In this document: piece by piece, positions 45,989 through 54,720 of the stretch | How the letters are laid out: every line of letters begins with the position of its first letter | Numbering within the stretch: position 1 is the first letter of the stretch | Assembly (NCBI RefSeq): GCF_029910235.1 | Contig: NZ_CP112879.1 | Span: forward strand, 1-64,000 | Length of the DNA: 64,000 nt | DNA from: Pseudanabaena galeata CCNP1313 | GTDB lineage: Bacteria; Cyanobacteriota; Cyanobacteriia; Pseudanabaenales; Pseudanabaenaceae | Direction of reading: 5' to 3' | Translations under genes and position numbers: made by a program | The notes under the pieces: generated by a model | What the model saw: the letters and a program-made list of their open reading frames with translations, nothing else | What the model was told of the DNA's origin: nothing | Database searches by the model: none

Positions 45989-48900
45989 GCTTTTGGGGGA
46001 TCTCTTTTGACTTGATACCTTTGTGGAAATTAGATTGACATCTTCTAGCAGTCGCTCTCCCAAGACTTTCTCAGCCAATTTGGCAATTAAAGCTTGTTGT
46101 AAACGATTGCTACCTTGCACGATCGCTTCATTCAAGATTTTTTCTACCAATGGTTCGAGGCGATCGCTATCTTCGCGATCAAGCCAAACCAAGCGATGAA
46201 CCTCTTGACCATCAGGACGGGCGATCGTGATTCTACGAGCATCAAATCCTTTGTTTTTTGATGCGACCATCCCCTTTTGCAAAGCCTCAAGATTAATAAA
46301 GCGACGTGCTAAATCGCTAAGCTTTGGTTCAAAACTAGTCATGTCTGCATCAGTCCAAGATTCCGCAGGCTTGTCCACCACAATCATCAGCAAAGACTCC
46401 AACCATCGGCGATCGTCCGCAGTTTCATCGGCAGCCGCCAAAACAAATCGGCGCAATGTTCGTTCCAAACAAGATTCAACCAAATAACTCGCTCTAACCT
46501 GCAAGTCTTCCCTCAACTTCTCACTACTTCGCCGCACTCCAAAAGCCTCATGCAAAAGGTTTTGACAATCAGCAAGTAAGCGATCGTAAGTAGTTTGAAC
46601 TTCATGTAAAACTTGAACTAACTTACCCTTAAACTGCTTTGCAATCGTACCGTCATCAGCCTGACCAGCAACGATCGCATCCAGTCCACAAGCAACAGGT
46701 AAAGATTGGAATAGAAGTACATCGGGTTCTTGAGCCTTTTGTAAGGTGCGGACAACAGCCTGAGCTTCAGTACTAATGCGCGTTGTTTTTGTGGTGTAAG
46801 TAGGCAGCTTCTTGACAAATTGGAACAATGGCTTGACTACTGATAGCATCGTGACATTGCGAACGTTCGCAGGTATCTTTTTCTCATTCGATTTGGCACT
46901 AGACGATCGCAATACATTTTCTAACTCACGGAAGACCTGCGATCGCAAGCCCACTATTTCAAAATGCTTGACCGCAAAGCGCTGCGGATGCTTTACCAAT
47001 AATTCAAAATGTTCACTTCCCAATACGGGGATAAAAGTTCCATCTTTATAAACGCTGACATCATCAACATGATCTAAAAACACTGCTGCTAAAAGAATGG
47101 GAATTACACCGCGCTTTACCCCATAGGGCGGAGCATCAAGGATTGCATAGAGTTGATCAATTGTGCGTGGTTTCTCCAAAGATTCCAAACAGAAGTTCTC
47201 AATGGCTGTCCATACTGGTTGCATCGGCGCATAGCTGGGCGGATAAAATCCCCAAGCTTCACTTCCTTGTCCATCTCCTTGACGATGAATCTTCGTTGAG
47301 TTTAAGACAGAAGTGTAAATGCTCACTTCTGGACTATTACCTGTTAAACCCAATTGAGGGCGATCGCCATGATCTAACATCGCCTGAATTAACGTTCGTA
47401 AAGCTCTGACCATTTGCGAGCTTAACTCGCGGCGGTTAATTAACTCATTCCACAGCGTCAGCCCCTTGTGATAAACGCGATCGCAAACTGTTGACAATTT
47501 GGAATTAAAGTCAATGGCGCGACTAATTTCGATCCGTTCTCCCTCGATCCAACAGACATTCCCCCATCCATTTTGCTGCTGATTCATTTCAAAGGATTTT
47601 CCTAGATCTTCATCAAAGATTCTCTTCGCCTGTATCAGCCGATGACGCACTTCTAAGGTCGCCACACGATCCTGTTGTAATCCCTTGGCTTGACTTTGAA
47701 TTTTTTGGAGCGCCGTATATTCCAGAGCCGCCATTTGTAAGAACTTGAGATTAGCCGCCATGACCACAATTAAAGGCTTCCCGTCACTGGTGATGCTGGG
47801 TAACGACTGCGGCGGCTCGGCACTTACCCAGTAGCCAATCATGCCATCAAAACTATAGTGTGAGCAGCGCAATTCTGACCACTTCGCATCAGCATCAAGA
47901 TAGACTCGCTCAAAATAACGGGTTGTACCAGTGATGTAGCTGTGACGCTGGGCCACCACAGGCTTTAACTTAGAAATACTAGTTAAAATCTTGGCTAGGG
48001 GGGATCGCTCTTGTTCGATATGCGTCGTGATCGCGCTTTCCACATCAAAATCTGAGCCTTCCCAGATCCTTAATTCATCAATTTGTTTGCGATGGTGGAG
48101 AATTCCCTTTTGATCGAGAAATTCATCAATTAAATTATCAATCGCTACTTGCCGAGACTGGTCATCTTGCTGATTACTAATGTGATCGCACAACGCCCAC
48201 TTCACCATCCCTCGCGAAGCCTTTAACCCACCCGTCGAAGTGATCAAATTCAGAATGCCCACGGTCTTGAGTAGCTTCACTCTTTCTGTATCCAGATTAC
48301 TAGCATCACTAACTAAGTTCTGAATCTCTACCCACTTTTGTAATTGGGGACGGTTGGCTAGTCCCATTCCTGCGGATTCGATAAAGTAGTCATAAACGCG
48401 ATCCAGTTTTAACAGTGGGATGCGATCGCCATCAAAGCTAAATTCCTTGAGATAACTCTGTAAGCCATAGGGTTCAGCGCTAGTCAGAAATGTAAATAAT
48501 GAGCGATCGTTCTGAGCATAACGAGTACAAAGAATTGGTAAGACCAAAGCCGTGATCGGATGCAAAGGATAAGCCGCCGCTAAGAGTTCGGGCGAAATAT
48601 CCTCAATCTGCGATCGCATAACCTCGCACCAATCTTTTGCTTGATTTTTGATTAGAGCATCATATTTTTTAACTTGTTTAACAATAGATTTATCAGCAGA
48701 CTCATGATCAGGGCGGGCGATCGCCTTCCCAATTAACCAAGTCATCTGTCGTGGTGACTCCGTAAAAGGAATATCTTGAAATCTCCCTTGAATCTTTGCC
48801 CATTCATTACGCTGTAAAGAAGCTAACCTTTCGCCATAGTCAGCAAAAGATTGATGTAATAGACCAATGAGATAAAATTTTAAATCGAGAGAACGCGAAG

Positions 48901-49585
48901 CATTCTCTCGATTACTGGACTGTAATTCTGCTAATTGCTGTAATAGATACAGGTCTGATTCGCTAGGGTGCAAAGACGCATATTCTAAGTTTTTGCCCAA
49001 CTCATCAATAATCAAAATCACATCAGTTTTGACTGCTGCAATAACTTCTCGAATGGTTTGCAATGCTTCCTTACTATCAACTTTATCTCCAAATGCAATT
49101 TTGCCTGCCAAATCCACAAGCCTAGTAGCGATCGCGGGTTTATGCTTACTCTTATGCCAAAAACGACTCGCACCATAGTCCAATGCTCGAATAATTGTAT
49201 GTGCTAGAGGTTCTCTCTGGGCTGTAGCGATCGCCTTAAAACAGCTGTTTTCAGGCAAATTCTGATCTAACTTTTGAAAATCTGTTTCTGTGAGTGCTTT
49301 TTGAGCAATCGCCAAAGCCTGCTGTTTAACTGACTCTTCCCCCGCGCATATGCAAGCCAAAAAGTGAGCAAAGGCAGATTTCCCCGTACCATATACCCCT
49401 GTTAATGTAACTGCTTGTGTCTGCCCAGATTCTGGACTATTAACCAAAATTTGTTTGAGTGCGTACAGAGATCTATCTGTTAGTACATAACCAGCTACTG
49501 AGTTAGGGTTGTCTAAATCTCGCTCTAGATTAATCGATCTAGCATAACGGCGATCAAGTTGAAAGTATTCTGACAATTTAAACAT
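45983..49585 (-). CDS. Second BrxC-like P-loop ATPase
   Basis: The 1200-aa protein has Walker A GVYGTGKS at 63-70 and Walker B LIIDELGKN (DELG 194-197), with an AREPLAHT-type segment between. Size and motif layout resemble BrxC-family ATPases, and it is a distant parallel of the 1803-aa protein without the long coiled-coil tail. It abuts the DUF4007 copy A gene without a gap, repeating the DUF4007-ATPase order found at 36835-43530. It may serve a separate modification or sensing step. Confidence 0.72.
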   Translation of the reverse strand: MFKLSEYFQLDRRYARSINLERDLDNPNSVAGYVLTDRSLYALKQILVNSPESGQTQAVTLTGVYGTGKSAFAHFLACICAGEESVKQQALAIAQKALTETDFQKLDQNLPENSCFKAIATAQREPLAHTIIRALDYGASRFWHKSKHKPAIATRLVDLAGKIAFGDKVDSKEALQTIREVIAAVKTDVILIIDELGKNLEYASLHPSESDLYLLQQLAELQSSNRENASRSLDLKFYLIGLLHQSFADYGERLASLQRNEWAKIQGRFQDIPFTESPRQMTWLIGKAIARPDHESADKSIVKQVKKYDALIKNQAKDWCEVMRSQIEDISPELLAAAYPLHPITALVLPILCTRYAQNDRSLFTFLTSAEPYGLQSYLKEFSFDGDRIPLLKLDRVYDYFIESAGMGLANRPQLQKWVEIQNLVSDASNLDTERVKLLKTVGILNLITSTGGLKASRGMVKWALCDHISNQQDDQSRQVAIDNLIDEFLDQKGILHHRKQIDELRIWEGSDFDVESAITTHIEQERSPLAKILTSISKLKPVVAQRHSYITGTTRYFERVYLDADAKWSELRCSHYSFDGMIGYWVSAEPPQSLPSITSDGKPLIVVMAANLKFLQMAALEYTALQKIQSQAKGLQQDRVATLEVRHRLIQAKRIFDEDLGKSFEMNQQQNGWGNVCWIEGERIEISRAIDFNSKLSTVCDRVYHKGLTLWNELINRRELSSQMVRALRTLIQAMLDHGDRPQLGLTGNSPEVSIYTSVLNSTKIHRQGDGQGSEAWGFYPPSYAPMQPVWTAIENFCLESLEKPRTIDQLYAILDAPPYGVKRGVIPILLAAVFLDHVDDVSVYKDGTFIPVLGSEHFELLVKHPQRFAVKHFEIVGLRSQVFRELENVLRSSSAKSNEKKIPANVRNVTMLSVVKPLFQFVKKLPTYTTKTTRISTEAQAVVRTLQKAQEPDVLLFQSLPVACGLDAIVAGQADDGTIAKQFKGKLVQVLHEVQTTYDRLLADCQNLLHEAFGVRRSSEKLREDLQVRASYLVESCLERTLRRFVLAAADETADDRRWLESLLMIVVDKPAESWTDADMTSFEPKLSDLARRFINLEALQKGMVASKNKGFDARRITIARPDGQEVHRLVWLDREDSDRLEPLVEKILNEAIVQGSNRLQQALIAKLAEKVLGERLLEDVNLISTKVSSQKRSPKSS

Positions 49586-50509
49586 TTAAGGTCTGTAATA
49601 TCTATTTAAAAGTGTGTGACTAAGCTTTGCGGGATCTTGAGTAAAGGACATCTGAATTATGCCAGCACTGTCAGAAAAAGTAATCTCATTACACCATCTT
49701 GCTACCTGCTCGATCGCATCACAAATGGCAGCCTCTGACAACTTAAACACTGTGCCTGGACTACCTTCATCAAATAATAAACTCGATAAAGAGATTGTCC
49801 TCTGCGTAGTATTAACCGTTTTCGCAAAATCTAGACAAGCTGACACTAAGATTTCATGAGGGAGACTAGTTTTTGCACCTGTGCGAAACAAATAATGCTT
49901 AGCATCCCCTACTCGCTGAATCAACCCTAACTCTGCAAAGGGACAGTCTAAGTTATCCTCATTCAAACTCAAATCATCACCTTGTCTAACATACATTCTC
50001 AAAAGGCAAGTGATATCTTTTTTTAATGAAGCCTCCACAGTGCGATTACCTGCCGCATCACGATACTGAATGAGCATTAACAGCAAGTCATCAACAGTAA
50101 ATTCTGTTTGACGTAGGTTATTGAAAATTGCGTACCACGCTGAGGCTTTACAGGGTTGTTGCGATAGATGCCAATGCAATAACCACAGGGAAGCAGTATC
50201 TTCTAAAAAGGGATCGTAACCATCTTCACCTAGTAATAATCGCCCAAATTGTGATGTTTGAGGTGATGACTGTCCTGCTCGATCGTCTTCAATAAGCTTA
50301 AACGCTCCACACCAATAGCGAATCGCCTTCGCCATGTTTTTTCCTACCCCTAGCTGAATGTGAGCATCTTCCTCTAAAAAAATGTTGGAGTTAGCATGAA
50401 CTGCCTCAAATCCTTTCTTTAGCCAGCCATAACGAGGATAAAATGTCTCATGTCGAGCAAAAATTAATTCCGTGCCGCTAGAAGTATTGCTGTTGATAGT
50501 CTGAATCAT
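49586..50509 (-). CDS. DUF4007-family protein, copy A
   Basis: The 307-aa protein has the typical DUF4007 opening (FARHETFYPRYGWLKKGF, then LGVGKNMAKAIRYW) and DPFLEDTASLWLLHW. Copy B at 42694 is a diverged paralogue. DUF4007 genes are neighbours of dnd-type and PAPS-reductase-like genes, and the next genes here are an M15-like protein and a dnd-associated methyltransferase. Its stop abuts the ATPase start codon, so translation is probably coupled. Confidence 0.85.
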   Translation of the reverse strand: MIQTINSNTSSGTELIFARHETFYPRYGWLKKGFEAVHANSNIFLEEDAHIQLGVGKNMAKAIRYWCGAFKLIEDDRAGQSSPQTSQFGRLLLGEDGYDPFLEDTASLWLLHWHLSQQPCKASAWYAIFNNLRQTEFTVDDLLLMLIQYRDAAGNRTVEASLKKDITCLLRMYVRQGDDLSLNEDNLDCPFAELGLIQRVGDAKHYLFRTGAKTSLPHEILVSACLDFAKTVNTTQRTISLSSLLFDEGSPGTVFKLSEAAICDAIEQVARWCNEITFSDSAGIIQMSFTQDPAKLSHTLLNRYYRP

Positions 50510-50511
50510 AT

Positions 50512-51096
50512 TTACTCTTTAATTTGCTTGGCAAGCTTAACCCAACTCTCAATACCCTTTTGGGTTGGAACATTGAGATCGTTAAATGCACGAATATCTA
50601 GCTTATGCTGAAATCCATAGCTAATATGCAGCGATCGCTCTAAGCCATAAAAGTATAGCGAATCAAAGGGCAATTGGTTCGCCAAAATCCAGTCTATAAT
50701 TATATTACTTGTAATGTTTGTGATTTTAAAATCGCAGGCTGCTCCTAAACGGGAACAGTAGTAGTTGCCATTTTTATTAATTTCATGAGCCATATGTTGA
50801 TCGATTTCTGGAGCGACACGTCCGTTTTTTAGCCCTGTGACAGGATCTTTCTTTGACAACCACTTTTTTAAGTCAGGCGAACAAAATCCATAGGTCAGAC
50901 AAAAATTTTCTTTCCCAAAATAGTCAATTACTGGATCGATAATCCATTGATGCAAATTCTTTATCGCTAGTATGCTTTCTTCGATATTGTTTTGTGGATA
51001 AGGCTTAATTTGGTCATGGTATTTCTGGTATGTCTGTGTACAAGTACAAAAATCTTTTAGTGTTAGATATTTGCCAAGGGAGTATTCTGGATACAT
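50512..51096 (-). CDS. Peptidase M15-like domain protein with altered metal site
   Basis: The 194-aa protein (ATG 51096 preferred over a TTG at 51123) has the M15 DD-peptidase pattern: LTYGFCS, a GxAxD element (GAACDF), and FDSLYFYGLERSLHISYG, which parallels the family WVHxS histidine motif. The first zinc-ligand histidine of the SxHxxGxAxD motif appears replaced by Ser, so peptidoglycan hydrolysis is doubtful. It lies 2 bp upstream of DUF4007 and back to back with the methyltransferase gene, so a role in DNA modification or sensing is likelier. Confidence 0.55.
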   Translation of the reverse strand: MYPEYSLGKYLTLKDFCTCTQTYQKYHDQIKPYPQNNIEESILAIKNLHQWIIDPVIDYFGKENFCLTYGFCSPDLKKWLSKKDPVTGLKNGRVAPEIDQHMAHEINKNGNYYCSRLGAACDFKITNITSNIIIDWILANQLPFDSLYFYGLERSLHISYGFQHKLDIRAFNDLNVPTQKGIESWVKLAKQIKE

Positions 51097-51122
51097 ATAT
51101 GTTCGATTAGTTTGCTCCTGCA

Positions 51123-53237
51123 ATGATAATAGGGTGTGACCACATTCAAATAATTAACCTATGCCAACAGAGTCCTATTGGCAAAAAGTTACCCAACGCG
51201 CTTTATTTGCATATCTCAGCGATTACCTCTTTATCTCCACAATTACAAGAATGTGATCGCCAAGCCAGATTATTACTACCAAAATCTATCCAATTCACCA
51301 TTATCAAATTCAACTACGAACAACCCAAAATCTCCTACCTGTTCTATCCAGAATTCGATAACGACCCACATCCCGCATTGCATCAAAGTATTCAAGTTGA
51401 CCTAAAAGCCCAAACAGTCCAGCAACGAGACTATTACAACTCTCTCAATCCGCCCATCCTCCATCGCAAAGAAACCTTTGTAAATTCTGACTATCCCCAC
51501 TATCAACTATTTGCTCAACTAACCAAACAAGAAGAATCGATCGGGCTATTTCATGAGACTCGCATCATCGGCACTCGTAAAGGATGGGAACAACGTTTAC
51601 AGGAATACAATGTTGAACTGAAAGATCATCAAGTCATTTTGCTCCCCTCGACCTCTGGGAGAGGATCTGGGCGATGCACTGAGCCTGTCGAAGTGTTTGA
51701 GGGGCTAAAAGAAGATATCAAAATTGATCGACATAAAGCCGCAATTCATCGCCCCGATCTATCTAAACCCGTTCGACTTGCCTTAGAAGCAGGACTATTT
51801 ACAGAAAGCTCAACCTTTTTTGACTATGGCTGTGGTCATGGTGAAGATATCAAAAGAATTAGCGATCGCGGCTTTACTAGCTCAGGTTGGGACCCATACT
51901 ATCGACCACAATGCGATTGTACCTCAGCCGAAATCGTCAACCTCGGCTATATCATCAACGTCATCGAATCGCAGATCGAAAGAAGAGAAGCACTAATCAA
52001 AGCATGGGAATTAACGCAAAAAGTTTTGATAGTGTCGGCACAAGTTTTAATTGGTGATGTGGGCAAAGGACAAATCGCCTACAGTGATGGCGTGGTGAGT
52101 AGTCGTAACACTTTCCAGAAGTATTACGAACAAGAAGAACTCAAACTCTATATCGATCAAGTGTTAGGCGTAGATTCTGTGCCTGTCTCTCTCGGCATTT
52201 ATTTTGTATTTCGTGACGAAATGCAAGCGCAAAGCTTCAGAGCATCACGGTTTCGTTCGAGAGCCACCACACCCAGAATCCGACTTGTCTCCAAACGCTT
52301 TGAAGACTATCGCGAATTACTCAATCCCCTTATGGATTTCTTTACAGAGCGAGGCAGATTACCCATTGGCGAAGAATTGCCAAACTTTGAGCCGTTGCTA
52401 ACAGAATTTGGAACAGTACGCCGCGCCTTTAACTTGATTGTCAGTGCCACAAATCAAGATGAATGGGATGCGATCGCCGATAAGCGCCGTCAAGATATTT
52501 TGGTATTCCTTGCCCTCAGTAATTTTGATAACCCTTACAAACGACTCAAATTAAGCCAACTTTTAACGCAATACCAAACCGATATCAAATCTCTATTTGG
52601 CTCTTATCAAGGTGCAAGTACTACTGCTGATCTGATGTTATTTAATTTAGGTAGGGAAGGATTCATCGCTACCTGTTGTCGAAACAGCAGAATTGGACGG
52701 CTAGATCATCAAGCCCTCTATGTTCATATTTCGGCTTTAGAACATCTTGATACTATGCTCAGACTCTATGAAGGATGTGCCAGTCGCACCATTGGTAGAA
52801 TGGATGGAGCCACGCTGATCAAATTCCATCTTCATAAACCGAAAATCAGCTATCTTTTTTATCCCGACTTTGATCGAGATCCCCATCCAAAAATGCAAGC
52901 CTCAATGCAAATTGACCTGAGAGATTTACAGGTTCGTTATCGTGACTATCACAACTCCGATAATCCCCCCGTACTTCATTGCAAAGATGCTTATATCCTT
53001 CCCGACTACCTACAGTATGAAAAATTTGCCAAATTAACTAAACAAGAAGAAAGTTGGGGATTGCTAGAAAACATGAAAGATATTTCATATTGGCAAGGCT
53101 GGCAACAAAAATTAAAAGAATACTGTGCAGAACTTCAAGGGCATCGTCTTGTCTGGAGCAAAGACGCTGACCCAGAGACAATTAGGTTATTGAAAGCACA
53201 ACGCAAATCCAAGAAATTAGAAGGAGACACGTTTTAA
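51123..53237 (+). CDS. DNA phosphorothioation-associated methyltransferase with duplicated flanking domain
   Basis: The core, about residues 205-365, matches the dnd-associated methyltransferase family: HRPDLSKPVRLALEAGLF, FFDYGCGHGEDI (motif I, 234-240), SGWDPYYRP, VNLGYIINVIE and VLIVSAQVLIGD. A roughly 135-residue domain occurs twice, at 26-163 and 531-671, sharing ALYxHIS, IKFxxxxPKISYLFYPxFD and LTKQEES blocks. A repeat-derived insertion (residues about 174-195) lies before the core. Such genes neighbour dnd clusters, but their substrate is unsettled. It diverges from the M15-like gene and overlaps the stop of the convergent gene by 4 bp. Confidence 0.85.
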   Translation: MIIGCDHIQIINLCQQSPIGKKLPNALYLHISAITSLSPQLQECDRQARLLLPKSIQFTIIKFNYEQPKISYLFYPEFDNDPHPALHQSIQVDLKAQTVQQRDYYNSLNPPILHRKETFVNSDYPHYQLFAQLTKQEESIGLFHETRIIGTRKGWEQRLQEYNVELKDHQVILLPSTSGRGSGRCTEPVEVFEGLKEDIKIDRHKAAIHRPDLSKPVRLALEAGLFTESSTFFDYGCGHGEDIKRISDRGFTSSGWDPYYRPQCDCTSAEIVNLGYIINVIESQIERREALIKAWELTQKVLIVSAQVLIGDVGKGQIAYSDGVVSSRNTFQKYYEQEELKLYIDQVLGVDSVPVSLGIYFVFRDEMQAQSFRASRFRSRATTPRIRLVSKRFEDYRELLNPLMDFFTERGRLPIGEELPNFEPLLTEFGTVRRAFNLIVSATNQDEWDAIADKRRQDILVFLALSNFDNPYKRLKLSQLLTQYQTDIKSLFGSYQGASTTADLMLFNLGREGFIATCCRNSRIGRLDHQALYVHISALEHLDTMLRLYEGCASRTIGRMDGATLIKFHLHKPKISYLFYPDFDRDPHPKMQASMQIDLRDLQVRYRDYHNSDNPPVLHCKDAYILPDYLQYEKFAKLTKQEESWGLLENMKDISYWQGWQQKLKEYCAELQGHRLVWSKDADPETIRLLKAQRKSKKLEGDTF
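51641..51705 (+). repeat. Dispersed palindromic repeat inserted in frame
   Basis: A roughly 62-bp segment with complementary ends (cccctc / gagggg), an inner cctctgggagag hairpin and the core actgagcctgtcgaagt. This is the common bacterial intergenic repeat TTCGACAGGCTCAGT in the reverse direction. It adds about 21 residues to the methyltransferase without breaking the frame. Confidence 0.7.
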
Positions 53238-53896
53238 CTAATCCAAATCTCGCTCAAATCATAAAAGCTTCCTCGTTGCTCAAGTTTAAACCCACCCAAA
53301 AGTAAACCTAGCCAAGTTTCGACAATTGGTAAAGGCAAAGCAACTTGCAAATCTATCAAGCGCATAGGAGAAAAATTATTTGCAATACAATGCGCGATCG
53401 CCTCAACCCAAGCCGAAACATTTTCAGTATGAGCAGTATTAATCGCCAGTTCAAACTCTTCCACCAAACTAAGCAAACTGTGCTGCTCTAAAGCTTGAAT
53501 CAAAACCTCCTTATCAATTTCACGAACAATCGAATTGCCATTTTTTATTTGTTCGGAAACCTTCCTAGGTAAACTCTGCAAAGGCTCAATGAACTGCTCA
53601 AAATCTACCACCATAGACTGACGCACATAACGATCAAAAGCATCATCAGCCATGATCGGTTCCCCCTTTACCGCACGAGAATGTAACTCCTCAAATAAAA
53701 AATTAGAGCGATCACAAAACAAATCCGCAATCTGACAAACCGCCTCACCAGCTATTCGCAACTGAGAGCGCGTATCAAGATCAACCAGAGTCAAATCTAA
53801 AAGTTTAAACACCATTGGAAAATTTGCATCTTCAGGAGTTTGTCTCGCAGTCGAAAGGACATCCCATAAATCCAACTCAAGCTGTTTAACTTTCAT
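53234..53896 (-). CDS. Hypothetical protein (220 aa)
   Basis: Not recognised. I start it at ATG 53896 (MKVKQLELDLWDVL); the open frame extends 57 bases further to a TTG. It is predicted helical throughout, with Leu-rich amphipathic segments and no metal or nucleotide motif. It follows the zinc-ribbon-like gene by 14 bp, so the two may form an operon. It converges on the dnd-associated methyltransferase with overlapping stops. It may be a further component of the defence cluster. Confidence 0.5.
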   Translation of the reverse strand: MKVKQLELDLWDVLSTARQTPEDANFPMVFKLLDLTLVDLDTRSQLRIAGEAVCQIADLFCDRSNFLFEELHSRAVKGEPIMADDAFDRYVRQSMVVDFEQFIEPLQSLPRKVSEQIKNGNSIVREIDKEVLIQALEQHSLLSLVEEFELAINTAHTENVSAWVEAIAHCIANNFSPMRLIDLQVALPLPIVETWLGLLLGGFKLEQRGSFYDLSEIWIS

Positions 53897-53910
53897 TGTC
53901 ACACCGAAAA

Positions 53911-54402
53911 TTAATTGGAATGACAAGGGCAAGGACGCAAAGGACAAAGCCAAGGATCGAGACGTTCTTGACTGGCAAATTTCTTAATCCCATAACTTGA
54001 CTCCAGCAAAATCAACACTTTCTGCACATAAGTATGCACTTGCGTCGCAACCATCCCCGCACAATGAATTGGTGGAATCGCTGCGAACTTTTCTTGTCCT
54101 TTCCAAACTTGAACCGCGATCGCATGAATTGGTGTATCAGTTCCCGATTGTCGATACACCACCAACACAGCCCAATATACTGAGGCAAATTCATCAGTAA
54201 TCACAACTAAACTTTCATTGGAATCACCACGTTGATGTGAGCGAATCAGATTACGGCGATCGCGATGACGGGCATAGGAACGGCGACTATAGCAAACCGC
54301 AGGATTCCAACAGCGATCGCCATCATTGCCGTGAAGTTCTTGAGCCTGAGTCGCCGAAAGCATCGCACATTTTTTACACTTTTCGGGAATACCTTTAGGC
54401 AT
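53911..54402 (-). CDS. Zinc-ribbon-like hypothetical protein
   Basis: The 163-aa protein starts at ATG 54402 (MPKGIPEKCKKCAML); earlier in-frame starts are weaker. A CKKC pair near residue 9 and a second Cys pair spaced CWNPAVC about 28 residues later could bind zinc. A Tyr/Arg-rich basic stretch (YSRRSYARHRDRR) follows, suggesting nucleic-acid binding. The C-terminus (about 60-150) looks like an alpha/beta domain (VVITDEFASVYWAVLVVY). Function unknown. Confidence 0.55.
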   Translation of the reverse strand: MPKGIPEKCKKCAMLSATQAQELHGNDGDRCWNPAVCYSRRSYARHRDRRNLIRSHQRGDSNESLVVITDEFASVYWAVLVVYRQSGTDTPIHAIAVQVWKGQEKFAAIPPIHCAGMVATQVHTYVQKVLILLESSYGIKKFASQERLDPWLCPLRPCPCHSN

Positions 54403-54720
54403 GATTTTGGAAAATAATAACTTAATACAGCCTGTTGAGGTTTTGTGGGATACGCATAGAATAGGATACACAACCTATTTGTAAGGTTTATGATCCATTG
54501 CTTCACCAGATCTGCGGGGTGGCGATGTTGTTGCTTGGCTGCTTCCCAAAAAACTTGACAGTCACAATACTAGTCATGGAATGTTCGTTCGAGCCAAGCC
54601 AAGCCCAAATCTCTCTCTTGACATTGGGGAGCACTATATTCTTTATTGAGTGGTGAAAGCCACACGATAATGTGATCGCCAGCCAATGAAAATAAAAATC
54701 ATACTAATTTTGGGATCGAA

